A stretch of 64,000 nucleotides of DNA from Clostridium_B lapidicellarium (GCF_041224415.1 NZ_JBGFFE010000015.1:1-64000); one strand, 5' to 3'; positions 44,038-54,330 are shown, counted from the first letter of the stretch. The notes: generated by a model from the letters alone, not told the origin. A program made the numbers and translations.

Positions 44038-45144
44038 ATGAATGAAGGTAATATAGGACTGTTTCAGGCTGTATGCCTTGTCGTTTTAGCTATTATAAAT
44101 AAAATATTTTACTCAAGTGCTGCGACAATAGTGCAGAGGGTTGGAACTGCAGCCTGGTATTCCACGGTAGGATCCTGTGTTATCAGTATAATGTTTTTCT
44201 ATATTATATACAGACTTATGCTCAGGTTTCCCGGCATGAATTTAATTCAGATATTCGATGCAGTTCTTGGAAGGTTTTTTGGAAAAATTCTAAGTATGGT
44301 ACTCTGCATATACTGTGTTTTTTATTCCGGATCCAATTTGCGGGAATTTGTGGATATGATTAAGATATACAATTTACCTAAAACCCCACCGGCTTTTATA
44401 ATGGGAAGTATTTTGCTGGTTTCGATCCTGGTCGCATATTTTGGATTCAAAGGGCTCGGACAGTTGTGCGGCATTTGTCTTGTCCCCGTCTTACTGGGCC
44501 TTGCTGTTGTGTTTTCCATGGCCTATCCCGTGTATAATTTCAATTATTTAAAACCATATCTGGGATATGGCATTCCCAGGACTTTATGGTCTGAATTTCT
44601 GAGAAGCTCCTCCTACGACGAATTTATTATTTTATTTGTTATAACGGATGCACTTAAGGATCTGAAAGAGATAAAAAAGGCAGGCATTATGAGTATAGTA
44701 TTTTCTGGAGTTATATTCATGTTCTGTTTTCTGTTCTACCTTGCTTCTTTTGGTTATGCTTTTGGAGAAGAAAATATATCCGGTATTTTTGAGCTTTCAA
44801 GAACAATTTATTTTAACAGGTTTATTCAAAGGGTTGAGACAATATTTCTGATGACCTGGGTTATACCCTCCATGGTAACTACATCAATAGCTTTTTATAT
44901 ATGTGTAAGTATCTACTGCAAAATATTCAATATAAAGAATCACAGACCTCTTTTAGTTCCATTTGCCTTTTTGGTTTTTATCGCGGCAATTATTCCCCAG
45001 AACATAATGGAACTGGTATCTGTAAATTTAGTGTTTATCCGTGAATACAGCATGGTTGTCAATTATTTTATACCTATTTTTGTACTTGTCATAGCTGTCC
45101 TCTTGAAGAAAAAAGGTGGGAACCAAAATGTACAGAAGAATTAG
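44038..45144 (+). CDS. spore germination permease B subunit (set 2)
   Basis: This 368-residue GerB-family permease has ten membrane segments and opens ...GNIGLFQAVCLVVLAI. The ribosome site GTAGGTGGAGATTT is strong. It overlaps the C gene downstream by 17 bases. Confidence 0.92.
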   Translation: MNEGNIGLFQAVCLVVLAIINKIFYSSAATIVQRVGTAAWYSTVGSCVISIMFFYIIYRLMLRFPGMNLIQIFDAVLGRFFGKILSMVLCIYCVFYSGSNLREFVDMIKIYNLPKTPPAFIMGSILLVSILVAYFGFKGLGQLCGICLVPVLLGLAVVFSMAYPVYNFNYLKPYLGYGIPRTLWSEFLRSSSYDEFIILFVITDALKDLKEIKKAGIMSIVFSGVIFMFCFLFYLASFGYAFGEENISGIFELSRTIYFNRFIQRVETIFLMTWVIPSMVTTSIAFYICVSIYCKIFNIKNHRPLLVPFAFLVFIAAIIPQNIMELVSVNLVFIREYSMVVNYFIPIFVLVIAVLLKKKGGNQNVQKN

Positions 45145-46393
45145 TTTAATTTTACTTCTTTTAATGCTGGCTACTTTGTTTTCAGGCTGTTATGATGCGG
45201 TGGAGATTGACGATCAGGTCTATCCTGTGATATTAGGGGTGGATGTGGGAACCAACAATAAATTTAAAATAACCATACAGTATCCTGTGTATGGTGCGGG
45301 AAACAGAAACACAGAAGGTACCCAGCGCACACAGGCCAATGTGGCGGTGGTGGAATCTCCAAGCATAATTGAATCCGTGGAAATGTTTGAACAGGAAATA
45401 TCCCGTGAAGTCACACTGAAACATTTGAAAGTCATTGTATTTTCAGAAAAGATTGCAATGAAGGGAATAGGAAGCTATATTCTGGGAATACAGAGATTTA
45501 GGGACATGAGAAGTACCGTTGCAATTACTGTGGTGAAAGACAAAGCTGAAGATTTTATCAGGGAAAATCTATCTATTGTAGGAGAGAGTCTGCCTAAGAT
45601 GGTGGAATTGTTTTTTTCTCAACCACTGCATAATTCCTATTCCGTCCAGGAAAAATTTTTTAATTTCTACCGGAGTGTGCTTTCAAATTATGAGCAGCCT
45701 GTTGCAGCTTACGGTGGTGTAAATAATTATCAAAATGTAAGAGACGAAGACAGTTCCAAAGATATTTCGCCTATTACGGGGAAGGGATATTTACCCGGGG
45801 AGATTCCGAGGAAGGGATCGGCAAAGAGAGAGCTTTCCGGCACAGCTGTATTTAATGGAGATAAGATGGTGGGGCGTCTGGACAGTTATGAAACCAGGTA
45901 TTTTCTTCTTGTAGAAGGTGAATTCAAGGGTGCCACTGTAACTATAAATGACAGGCATAAGCCTGACACTGTTATCGTATGCTATATCAAATTGTCCGGA
46001 AAGCCTAAGGTGAAGGCCCATTTTAGTGATGGAAAACCTGTAATTGACGTAAATTTGAAAGTGGATGCGGATATAATTTCCATTCATAATAAGACTCCCT
46101 ATGAAAAGGTGTATATGATACAGGATTTAAATAGCCAGATAAATGATTTTTTATTGAAGGGTATAAATAAGACTATTGAAAAAACCCAGAAGGTCTATAA
46201 ATCTGATATCTTTGGATTTGGATATCATGTGGCCGATAATTTTAAAACTATTCAGGAATGGGAAAATTATAACTGGCTAAGTCATTATGAAGATGCGAAG
46301 ATCAACGTGAATTTGGATGTGAAAGTCAGGAGAATGGGAGCGGGATTTTATACATCGGATATATGGAATTCCAAGGGAAAGGTAGAAAAATGA
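45128..46393 (+). CDS. spore germination protein, Ger(x)C lipoprotein (set 2)
   Basis: This ~421-residue C subunit has signal peptide and lipobox (LFSGC near residue 20), then YDAVEIDDQVYPVILGVDVG and a long Ger(x)C domain. The ATG at 45128 follows AGGTGGGAACC. The stop overlaps the ATG of the small gene after it (ATGA). Confidence 0.93.
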   Translation: MYRRISLILLLLMLATLFSGCYDAVEIDDQVYPVILGVDVGTNNKFKITIQYPVYGAGNRNTEGTQRTQANVAVVESPSIIESVEMFEQEISREVTLKHLKVIVFSEKIAMKGIGSYILGIQRFRDMRSTVAITVVKDKAEDFIRENLSIVGESLPKMVELFFSQPLHNSYSVQEKFFNFYRSVLSNYEQPVAAYGGVNNYQNVRDEDSSKDISPITGKGYLPGEIPRKGSAKRELSGTAVFNGDKMVGRLDSYETRYFLLVEGEFKGATVTINDRHKPDTVIVCYIKLSGKPKVKAHFSDGKPVIDVNLKVDADIISIHNKTPYEKVYMIQDLNSQINDFLLKGINKTIEKTQKVYKSDIFGFGYHVADNFKTIQEWENYNWLSHYEDAKINVNLDVKVRRMGAGFYTSDIWNSKGKVEK

Positions 46394-46557
46394 AATATAT
46401 ACTGTGTTTTTTGATAATATGTTCTGGTTATTATACATTTAGCTATGGTGTTTCAGTATGGGTGGAGGAAAACAATAGGCTGGCGGCTTTTGGAGTATGG
46501 CTGCTGGATGCAGCGTCAACTTTAATTTCCATTATGATGATTGTAAATAACGGCTAA
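46390..46557 (+). CDS. small two-helix membrane protein, candidate Ger receptor D subunit
   Basis: The 55-residue protein starts at ATG 46390 inside the C-subunit stop (ATGA). It has two hydrophobic stretches (about 2-20 and 30-52) split by VEENNR. Bacillus ger operons can carry a 'D' gene for a two-helix protein that modulates receptor function; size, topology and position match, but the sequence link is not proven. Confidence 0.7.
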   Translation: MKYILCFLIICSGYYTFSYGVSVWVEENNRLAAFGVWLLDAASTLISIMMIVNNG

Positions 46558-46641
46558 AATAATTTTCAATTTGACTTAGATTACTTATAATGTATATATA
46601 GTATGAGAAAATTGAAAAATTTTACGAGGAGGTAAAATGTA

Positions 46642-48564
46642 ATGGATTTTATACGGGTGTCATCGGCTTGCCCGCTGACGGACATAGGTAATTTAGAGTT
46701 TAATTTAAAAAATATAGAGGAATGTATAGACAAAGCTATGGCTGAAAAGTCAAAACTTATTGTGTTTCCCGAACTTTCCATAACTTCATATACCTGTGCA
46801 GATCTCTTTGAACAGCAGCTCCTTTTGGAGAAAATACCCGAAGCTCTGAAAAAACTTTGTGAGTATTCCAGGGGAAAGGATATTCTCATAGCAGTGGGAG
46901 CTCCTGTCGTACATGACGACTGTTTGTATAATTGTGCATGCATAGTGTTTAAGGGAAGTATTTTAGGAATTGTTCCCAAAAGCTATATTCCAAATTATGA
47001 AGAATTTTATGAAAAAAGATGGTTTACTGAAGGAACAGGTGTTGTAGATGAAAATATTGACTTCTGTTTTCAAAAAGACATACCCTTTGGTGTGAATTTG
47101 ATATTTACCTGTGAAAATTTCAAGTTTGGATTTGAAATATGTGAAGATCTCTGGGCGGTAATACCTCCAAGCAGTTATCTCTGCCTTATGGGGGCGAATA
47201 TTATTGGAAATCTGTCTGCTTCCAATGAAATTGTCAGCAAATCTTCTTATAGAAGGAACCTCATACGTTCACAAAGTGCCAGGGGCATGTGTTCTTATGT
47301 ATATTCATCTTCGGGAGTGTTTGAATCCTCCACGGATTTGGTTTTCAGCGGAGATTTGTGTATTTCAGAAAATGGAATTATGTTGAATTCAAATGAGAGA
47401 TTTAAAAGAGAAAATGAAGTTATAACTTCAATTCTGGATGTAGATAAATTGAAAAACCAGCGTCTGAAAAATGTGAGCTTTAGAGATAATGTAAAAGGGT
47501 TTTCGCACAGACCGGTAAATGTGGAATTCCAGTTTGAAAGCACGGATTATGGCAAATTTGACAGAAAGGTAGATAGACATCCATTTGTACCTGACAATGA
47601 AGGTGAGTGTGAAATAAGGTGCAGGGAAATATTTAACATACAAACTGCGGGCTTAGGGAAGAGAATAAGCCATACTAATCTGAAAAAAGCTGTAGTAGGT
47701 ATATCCGGCGGATTGGATTCCACACTTGCACTTCTGGTAGTGGTTAAGACCTTTGATATTCTTAAAATACCCAGAAAAAATATAATAACAATCACTATGC
47801 CCGGATTTGGAACTACGGATAGGACATATAATAATGCTGTCAGCCTATGCAAGAATTTAAATACGGAATTTAGAGAAATAAATATAGTAAAAGCATGTAT
47901 ACAGCATTTTAAGGATATTTCCCATGATGAAAACATACATGATGTAACTTACGAGAATGTACAGGCCAGAGAGAGGACTCAGATTATGATGGATATAGCA
48001 AACAAGGAAGGCGGGCTTGTGATTGGCACAGGGGATCTTTCAGAACTTGCCCTTGGGTGGTGTACATATAATGGAGATCATATGTCAATGTACGGGGTGA
48101 ATTGTTCCATACCTAAAACATTGGTGAGATATCTGGTAAAATATGTAGCTGACAGGGAAGCTTCCCAAAGTGTATCCCGGATTTTGATAGATGTACTGGA
48201 TACTCCCGTGAGCCCTGAACTTTTACCTAAAGACAAGGAAGGTAAAATATCCCAGAAAACAGAGGATATAGTGGGACCCTATGAACTCCACGATTTCTTT
48301 TTATACTATTTCGTGAGGCTGAATTATTCTCCACAGAAGATATTGTTTTTGGCTAAACAGGCCTATGAAGGTTGTTACAGCAGTCAGATTATTGAAAAAT
48401 GGCTCAATGTATTTATAAAGAGGTTTTTTACCCAGCAGTTTAAACGCTCTGCAATTCCGGACGGTCCCAAGGTGGGTACAGTTAGTCTGTCTCCTAGAGG
48501 GGACTGGAGAATGCCTTCGGATGCCAGTTATAAACTGTGGGCCCGTTCTGCAAGTGAAAATTAA
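46642..48564 (+). CDS. nadE: NAD+ synthase, glutamine-hydrolysing
   Basis: The 640-residue two-domain enzyme makes NAD+ from deamido-NAD+, glutamine and ATP. The N-terminal nitrilase domain (~1-280) holds the Glu/Lys/Cys triad in FPELSIT, PKSYIPN and FEICEDLW. The C-terminal synthase domain carries the P-loop SGGLDSTLAL near residue 356 and a late GDLSELALGW. The ATG follows AGGAGGTAAAATGTA. Confidence 0.95.
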   Translation: MDFIRVSSACPLTDIGNLEFNLKNIEECIDKAMAEKSKLIVFPELSITSYTCADLFEQQLLLEKIPEALKKLCEYSRGKDILIAVGAPVVHDDCLYNCACIVFKGSILGIVPKSYIPNYEEFYEKRWFTEGTGVVDENIDFCFQKDIPFGVNLIFTCENFKFGFEICEDLWAVIPPSSYLCLMGANIIGNLSASNEIVSKSSYRRNLIRSQSARGMCSYVYSSSGVFESSTDLVFSGDLCISENGIMLNSNERFKRENEVITSILDVDKLKNQRLKNVSFRDNVKGFSHRPVNVEFQFESTDYGKFDRKVDRHPFVPDNEGECEIRCREIFNIQTAGLGKRISHTNLKKAVVGISGGLDSTLALLVVVKTFDILKIPRKNIITITMPGFGTTDRTYNNAVSLCKNLNTEFREINIVKACIQHFKDISHDENIHDVTYENVQARERTQIMMDIANKEGGLVIGTGDLSELALGWCTYNGDHMSMYGVNCSIPKTLVRYLVKYVADREASQSVSRILIDVLDTPVSPELLPKDKEGKISQKTEDIVGPYELHDFFLYYFVRLNYSPQKILFLAKQAYEGCYSSQIIEKWLNVFIKRFFTQQFKRSAIPDGPKVGTVSLSPRGDWRMPSDASYKLWARSASEN

Positions 48565-48651
48565 AGGTTAAAGATGTTATCTGAACTTTTGCTTTGTTAA
48601 TTGGATATAATAGTGTATTATTATATTATAAAATAGTAAAAGGAGGACCGT

Positions 48652-49077
48652 ATGTTTGAGCTTGTTTTATGGATTTTAGTTGGACTAATAGCTCTGATAA
48701 TAGATATGGTTACAAGTGCATTCTTGTTTATATGGTTTACTGTTGGGGCTATTGCGGCCATTATAGCTGGAATGTTCGGCTGCGCATTTGTAGTTCAGTT
48801 CATAGTGTTTACAATTGTCAGTATCATACTCATAATTGTATGTTATCCTGTTGTGAAAAAGAAGATAAAGCAATCTGTGAAGCCCACGCCGCTCAGAGAA
48901 AAAACTTATATTGGCAGAGAAATTGTGGTAGATGAGGAAATGGAGAAGAACAACGGAGTTAAAGTCGATGGAGTTTACTGGAATATAAAAGACGGTGGAT
49001 ATGTACTTAAAAAAGGAGACAAAATAAAGATAGTGGGAATGGAAGGAAATAAATTGATTGTAAAGAAGGAGATGTAA
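48652..49077 (+). CDS. NfeD-family membrane protein
   Basis: This 141-residue short NfeD has two to three N-terminal membrane helices and a C-terminal OB-fold (~80-141) with IVVDEEME, VDGVYWNIKDGG and GDKIKIVGMEGNKLIVK. It pairs with the SPFH gene 4 bases downstream, the usual partnership in membrane microdomain maintenance. GGAGGACCGT precedes the ATG. Confidence 0.92.
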   Translation: MFELVLWILVGLIALIIDMVTSAFLFIWFTVGAIAAIIAGMFGCAFVVQFIVFTIVSIILIIVCYPVVKKKIKQSVKPTPLREKTYIGREIVVDEEMEKNNGVKVDGVYWNIKDGGYVLKKGDKIKIVGMEGNKLIVKKEM

Positions 49078-49080
49078 ATT

Positions 49081-50016
49081 ATGGGCAAAATTCTTATTTT
49101 GATTATTCTTATAGCTATACTGGCTGCTGTAATATACTCTATTAAAATTGTGAATACAGGTTATGTAACTATTGTGGAAAGGCTTGGACAATTTCATAGG
49201 GTGCTGCAGCCCGGGTGGCATTTTATAATTCCCTTTGCTGATTTTGTGCGTAGAAAAGTTTCTACCAAGCAGCAGATACTTGACATTGAGCCCCAAAGTG
49301 TCATTACCCAGGACAATGTAAAAATTTCTATAGATAATGTCATATTTTATAAAGTGTTAAATCCCAGAGATGCCATATACAATATAGAAGATTACAGATC
49401 AGGTATAATTTTTTCGACTATTACAAACATGAGAAATATTGTGGGCAATATGACTTTAGATGAAGTCCTTTCAGGGAGGGATAAAATAAACAACGAGCTT
49501 TTGAGAGTTGTGGACGATATTACGGACGCTTACGGAATAAAGATATTATCTGTGGAGATTAAAAATATCATCCCACCTGCCGAAATCCAGCAGGCCATGG
49601 AAAAACAGATGAAAGCCGAAAGGGACAAAAGGGCGGTTATACTTCAGGCAGAAGGACAGAAACAAAGCGATATAGCCAGGGCTGAAGGAGAAAAACAAGC
49701 CAAGATACTGCAGGCAGAAGCTGAAAAAGAGGCAAATATAAGAAGGGCGGAGGGACTTAGACAATCCCAGATGCTGGAAGCGGAAGGTAAGGCGAAGGCG
49801 ATAGAGTCTGTGGCAGCGGCCAATTCCAAGGCCATTGGTCTTATCAACAGATCCATAATAGATTCGGGTACGGATGAGAGAGTGATAGCTTTAAAACAAG
49901 TTGAAGCTCTTAAGGAAATGGCTAAGAATCCGGCAAATAAGCTTATACTTCCAAGTGAGGCAGTTTCTTCTCTTGGAAATATGGCAGCAATAGCAGATAT
50001 GATTCAGAAGAAATAG
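49081..50016 (+). CDS. SPFH/band 7 (stomatin-like) protein
   Basis: The 311-residue protein has one N-terminal membrane helix, the band 7 domain (~22-190) with GYVTIVERLGQFHRVLQPG and SVEIKNIIPPAEIQ, then an Ala/Glu-rich coiled coil of repeats (~170-240, AEGEKQAKILQAEAEKEA). It is a stomatin/QmcA-type scaffold. The repeats encode similar DNA blocks near 49610-49800. GGAGATG precedes the ATG. Confidence 0.94.
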   Translation: MGKILILIILIAILAAVIYSIKIVNTGYVTIVERLGQFHRVLQPGWHFIIPFADFVRRKVSTKQQILDIEPQSVITQDNVKISIDNVIFYKVLNPRDAIYNIEDYRSGIIFSTITNMRNIVGNMTLDEVLSGRDKINNELLRVVDDITDAYGIKILSVEIKNIIPPAEIQQAMEKQMKAERDKRAVILQAEGQKQSDIARAEGEKQAKILQAEAEKEANIRRAEGLRQSQMLEAEGKAKAIESVAAANSKAIGLINRSIIDSGTDERVIALKQVEALKEMAKNPANKLILPSEAVSSLGNMAAIADMIQKK

Positions 50017-50030
50017 CTTGGACAATTGAT

Positions 50031-50060
50031 GGGGATTTTCAGTGCATTCTGAAAATCCTC
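50031..50060 (+). terminator. hairpin between SPFH gene and addB
   Basis: GGGGATTTTCAG pairs with CTGAAAATCCTC. A second small stem (AAGTTCCAAACTT) and TTTT follow before the addB ribosome site. It may be a weak terminator or translational control element. Confidence 0.4.
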
Positions 50061-50090
50061 TATAAAGTTCCAAACTTTTTAGGAGGTGAC

Positions 50091-53000
50091 ATGTTTCCTA
50101 TGAGTATTAGATTTATATATGGAAGAGCAGGCAGCGGAAAGAGCCACTACTGTTTAAACAGTGTGAAAAATAAAATATACGGTGGGGATGAGAGAAACCT
50201 TGTAATTATAGTTCCGGAGCAATTTTCCTTTCAGGCTGAGAAAAATTTGGTGGAAACAGTAGGGGAAAGGGGAATGTTGAAGGCCCAGGTACTCAGTTTC
50301 AGAAGAATGGCGGAAAGGGTACTTGCCGAAGTGGGGGGAGGAACTAGAAAAAATATAAATGATGCAGGCAGAAGTGTGCTTTTATATAAGATAATAGAAG
50401 AAAATAAAGATAAATTGAAGGTGTTTGGCAGGGCTGCTAAAAAGAAGGGTTTTATAAATCTTATATCCGATGCCATAATTGAACTGAAAAGATACAAGAT
50501 ATCTCCTGGGATTTTAAAAGACAGTGCAGATAATATTGAAGGCGTGAGCCTGAAAAATAAATTGGAGGATATTTCAGTAATTTTTTCTGAATTTGAAAAT
50601 ACGCTTCATAAGAAGTATTTGGATTCCGAAGATACATTGAATATTCTCAGTGAAAAAATTGACAGGTCCAGGATGTTTGATGATGCAGAGGTGTGGGTGG
50701 ATGAATTTTTCAATTTTACCCCCCAGGAGTATGAGGTACTTAAAAAGATCATGAACAAGGCCTATAGGGTAAATATAACCTTGTGTATGGAAGGGAGAGA
50801 AGGATACGGCACTTCTGAAAGCATGGACTTATTTTTCCCCACAAGGATTACGGAAAAAAAACTTTTGCAGATAGCTGAGGACAATAATATACACTATGAT
50901 AAGCCTGTTGTTTTGAATTGCAGTCCCTGTTATAGGTTCAAAAAGAGTCCTGAGCTCCAGCATCTTCAAGGCTTTTTGTTTTCATATCCACGTAAGCCGT
51001 ATTGCAGACCTGTTAAAGATATAGGAATATACAGGGCGCTTAACCAATATGCTGAAATAGAGCATGTTGCCAGAGATATAGTAAAGGCATGCAGGGATAA
51101 AGATCTTAGATTCAGGGATATTGCCGTTGTAACGGGAGATCTGGATGGGTATGAAAGCTTGATAAAAGCCGTATTCAATGAGTATGACATACCTTATTTT
51201 ATAGACAAGAAAAGGGAAATCGTCAATAATCCTGTTATAGTTCTGATAATTTCCGCAGTGGAAATATTGTCTAAGAACTGGTCCTATGAATCTGTGTTCA
51301 GATATCTGAAAACTGGAATTTTGAATATTGAATTTGATGAAATAGATATGCTTGAAAACTATGTTCTTGCCAATGGGATAAGAGGGAAAAGATGGACACA
51401 GCCTGAACCCTGGGATTTTAAAATGAGCCGCGGCATTTCAAAAGAGGATATACCTGAGGATGAAACAGAATATCTAAATAGGATAAATTCCATAAGAGAC
51501 AAGGTAAGGGAACCTATATTAAAACTTTCAGCTGCCATAAAGGGAAGAAAGAAAGGGACACAGATATGTCAGGGACTTTATGATTTTTTATGTGATCTGG
51601 GAGTTCCTGAGAAGATAAAGGGACTTATAGAAGAATTCAGAAGCAGCTCCAAATTGGATAAGGCCAATGAATACAGCCAAATATGGGATATAGTGATGGA
51701 TGTACTTGATCAGATAGTCGAGTCCAGGGGAGATGAGACTTTTGGAATGAAAGCTTTTAATGAAATGCTTGTAAATAGTTTTTTACAGTACAAGATAGGG
51801 GTAATTCCACCTTCTTTGGATCAAGTACTGGTAAGCAGTGTAACCAGGCTAAGAAGTCATGATATAAGGGCACTTTATATTGTAGGAGTGAATGACGGTA
51901 TTTTCCCGGCAGCTATAGTTTCTGACGGCATTTTTACGGATGATGACAGAGATGTTCTCAGAGAAAAGGGACTGGAATTAAAGGAAAATACCAGAACCAG
52001 AGCTTTGGAGGAACAATTCCTGGTATACGTCACGTTGACTGTAGAGGATAAGTATTTGAAATTGAGCTATTCAATGAGTGACAGTGAAGGAAAAGCTAAA
52101 AGGCCATCCATTGTAATATCCATGATAAAAAAACTTTTTCCGGGATTGCAGGAAAAAAGTGATGTAATGGATACAGCAGGGGATGGGGAAAGTATGGAAT
52201 CTATAAGTACACCTAAAGCCACTTTTAATGAACTGATCCTAAATATGAGAAGGAATATAGGCAATACCGATTCAATAAATCCTATCTGGATGGATGTATA
52301 CAGTTGGTATAAAGGAGACTCCCGCTGGAGTGAGAAGTTAAAAAGTGTTCTAAGTGGATTTTCCTATAACAATAAAATGGAAATTGCAGATACTGGCAAA
52401 GTGAGGAAACTTTATGGAAGACATCTGACGGTAAGTGTTTCAAGATTGGAAAAGTATGCTCAATGTCCCTTTGCATATTTTGTACAATATGGTCTGAATG
52501 TCAGGGAAAGAAAAATGTATGATTTTAGTCCGCCGGATTTGGGCAGCTTTATGCATAAGATGATTGAGAAGTTTTCAATTGCTTTAAAGGAAAAAGAACT
52601 GACGTGGAAAGACATAGATGAAAAATGGTGCAGAGAAAATATAGAGTGCATAATAGATGGGACCTTGGAAAATATGCCGGGTTCAATATTGAATAGTTCT
52701 AGGAAATATAAGCACCTTACAGATAGGATAAAAAGAATTCTTACAAGATCTCTGTGGCTTATAACAGAACATATGAAAAAAGGCGAATTTGAGCCCAGGG
52801 CATATGAACTGTCCTTTGGATATGGGGGGGATTTTCCTCCTATTTCAATTGAGCTTCATTCCGGTGAAAAAGTTAATCTTGTGGGAAGGGCTGATAGAGT
52901 GGATGCCATGGAAAAAAATGGTGAAACTTATCTTAGAATAATAGATTACAAGTCCGGTACCAAGGAATTCAAACTGTCTGATATATATTATGGCTTTCAA

Positions 53001-53579
53001 ATGCAGCTTTTGATATATTTAGACGCCATACTTACGGAATTGGATGAAAAAATGGATGTGGATGCTGTTCCTGCGGGCATATTGTATTTTAAATTGGATG
53101 ATCCTATAATAAGATCGTCGGGTAATATATCTGATGATGAGATAAAAGAGAGAATAGTTAAAAGTCTAAAGATGAACGGACTGCTTCTGAGTGATCCGGA
53201 TATTATAAAGAAAATGGATAAAGATATAAAAAGCTCTTCGGATATTATACCTGCTTCCGTAAAAAAAAATGGCAGCCTTTCAAAGGCTAAATCATCTCTG
53301 GCTACAGTAGAGCAATTTCAACTTCTCAGGAAATATGTGAGAAATACTATAGGAAAATTGTGTGATGAGATGCTGGAGGGAAACATAGATATCGCTCCCT
53401 GTAAGAATAAAAATAGGAGTGCCTGCAGCTATTGTATTTATTCTGCAATATGTCAGTTTGACATTTCCATGGATGGCAATAGATACAAAGTGATAAGGGA
53501 TAAAAGCAATGAAGAGGTATGGAAGGACATTGAAAATGAAGTTCGTAAATCAAGTGATCATGGTGTTATAGGAGGATAA
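50091..53579 (+). CDS. addB: helicase-nuclease subunit AddB
   Basis: This 1162-residue subunit of the AddAB break-repair enzyme degrades and processes double-strand ends for recombination. It has Walker A GRAGSGKSHY near the start, degraded helicase motifs, and a C-terminal RecB-type nuclease with DYKSGTKEFKLSD. Iron-sulfur Cys ligands flank the nuclease: YAQCPF near residue 795, and CSYC plus a later C near the end. ATG 50091 follows AGGAGG. The usual partner addA is not next door: surE follows. Confidence 0.94.
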   Translation: MFPMSIRFIYGRAGSGKSHYCLNSVKNKIYGGDERNLVIIVPEQFSFQAEKNLVETVGERGMLKAQVLSFRRMAERVLAEVGGGTRKNINDAGRSVLLYKIIEENKDKLKVFGRAAKKKGFINLISDAIIELKRYKISPGILKDSADNIEGVSLKNKLEDISVIFSEFENTLHKKYLDSEDTLNILSEKIDRSRMFDDAEVWVDEFFNFTPQEYEVLKKIMNKAYRVNITLCMEGREGYGTSESMDLFFPTRITEKKLLQIAEDNNIHYDKPVVLNCSPCYRFKKSPELQHLQGFLFSYPRKPYCRPVKDIGIYRALNQYAEIEHVARDIVKACRDKDLRFRDIAVVTGDLDGYESLIKAVFNEYDIPYFIDKKREIVNNPVIVLIISAVEILSKNWSYESVFRYLKTGILNIEFDEIDMLENYVLANGIRGKRWTQPEPWDFKMSRGISKEDIPEDETEYLNRINSIRDKVREPILKLSAAIKGRKKGTQICQGLYDFLCDLGVPEKIKGLIEEFRSSSKLDKANEYSQIWDIVMDVLDQIVESRGDETFGMKAFNEMLVNSFLQYKIGVIPPSLDQVLVSSVTRLRSHDIRALYIVGVNDGIFPAAIVSDGIFTDDDRDVLREKGLELKENTRTRALEEQFLVYVTLTVEDKYLKLSYSMSDSEGKAKRPSIVISMIKKLFPGLQEKSDVMDTAGDGESMESISTPKATFNELILNMRRNIGNTDSINPIWMDVYSWYKGDSRWSEKLKSVLSGFSYNNKMEIADTGKVRKLYGRHLTVSVSRLEKYAQCPFAYFVQYGLNVRERKMYDFSPPDLGSFMHKMIEKFSIALKEKELTWKDIDEKWCRENIECIIDGTLENMPGSILNSSRKYKHLTDRIKRILTRSLWLITEHMKKGEFEPRAYELSFGYGGDFPPISIELHSGEKVNLVGRADRVDAMEKNGETYLRIIDYKSGTKEFKLSDIYYGFQMQLLIYLDAILTELDEKMDVDAVPAGILYFKLDDPIIRSSGNISDDEIKERIVKSLKMNGLLLSDPDIIKKMDKDIKSSSDIIPASVKKNGSLSKAKSSLATVEQFQLLRKYVRNTIGKLCDEMLEGNIDIAPCKNKNRSACSYCIYSAICQFDISMDGNRYKVIRDKSNEEVWKDIENEVRKSSDHGVIGG

Positions 53580-53582
53580 AAA

Positions 53583-54290
53583 ATGAGATTATTACTCACC
53601 AATGACGATGGAATAAATGCAGAGGGTCTGCATATTCTGGCAAAATATTTTGAAAAGGAAAATGAAGTTACGATTGCCGCACCTAACGTGCAAAGAAGTG
53701 GAAGCGGACATTCAATAACGGCTGAAGAATCTTTGACTGCAGAGGAAGCTAGAATTCCAGGTATTGATTCGAAGGCATACAGCATAAATGGGACTCCTGC
53801 AGATTGTGTCAGGATGGGACTGAATAAAATATGCAGTAAGAAAGTAGACATGGTTATTTCCGGAATAAATGACGGGTTTAATCTGGGAGTGGATATATTG
53901 TACTCCGGGACGGTTTCTGCAGCTATTGAGGCATCTATTTGCAAGGTGCCCTCCATGGCAGTATCCCTGGATACCAAGTATGACAACTATGACTATAATA
54001 TAGCTGCAAAGTATGCCATTGAAGTATTTTCTGCAATTGAGGATGAGTATAAAAGGAATGACGTGGTCTTGAATTTAAATGTTCCCCTTTTGCCGATAGA
54101 AAGGATAAAGGGAATAAAGGTATGCAATATGGGAGGCAAATATAACAGACATTCCCCGGATTCAGAGGATTATAGTCCTACGGATGTATGTTATATAAAA
54201 AAGGGTTATGCAACTTTGACCCCACTGCATTACGATTTGACAAATTATGATATAATTAAACAGACTGCGGAATTATTTTCCAAAAAATAG
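53583..54290 (+). CDS. surE: 5'/3'-nucleotidase SurE
   Basis: The 235-residue survival protein SurE is a metal-dependent nucleoside monophosphatase. LLTNDDGINAEGL (the two Asp metal ligands) opens the protein, then RSGSGHSIT and VVISGINDGFNLGVDILYSGTVSAA. AGGAGGATAAAA precedes the ATG, and the gap to addB is three bases, so it is translated from the same mRNA. Confidence 0.95.
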   Translation: MRLLLTNDDGINAEGLHILAKYFEKENEVTIAAPNVQRSGSGHSITAEESLTAEEARIPGIDSKAYSINGTPADCVRMGLNKICSKKVDMVISGINDGFNLGVDILYSGTVSAAIEASICKVPSMAVSLDTKYDNYDYNIAAKYAIEVFSAIEDEYKRNDVVLNLNVPLLPIERIKGIKVCNMGGKYNRHSPDSEDYSPTDVCYIKKGYATLTPLHYDLTNYDIIKQTAELFSKK

Positions 54291-54301
54291 TTAAATGTTA
54301 A

Positions 54302-54330
54302 TTGACATGATAAATTGATTAGTGTATAAT
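54302..54330 (+). promoter_or_regulatory. perfect consensus promoter of the structured RNA
   Basis: TTGACA (54302-54307), exactly 17 bases, TATAAT (54325-54330). It predicts a start near 54337. No open reading frame of note follows before the terminator at 54561. Confidence 0.85.

Noticed and set aside
49610..49800. Tandem DNA repeats in the SPFH gene
   Set aside because: They encode the Ala/Glu-rich coiled coil usual for this family.
46642..53579. Long opposite-strand frames inside nadE and addB
   Set aside because: They lack ribosome sites and family features and are shadows of well-supported genes.
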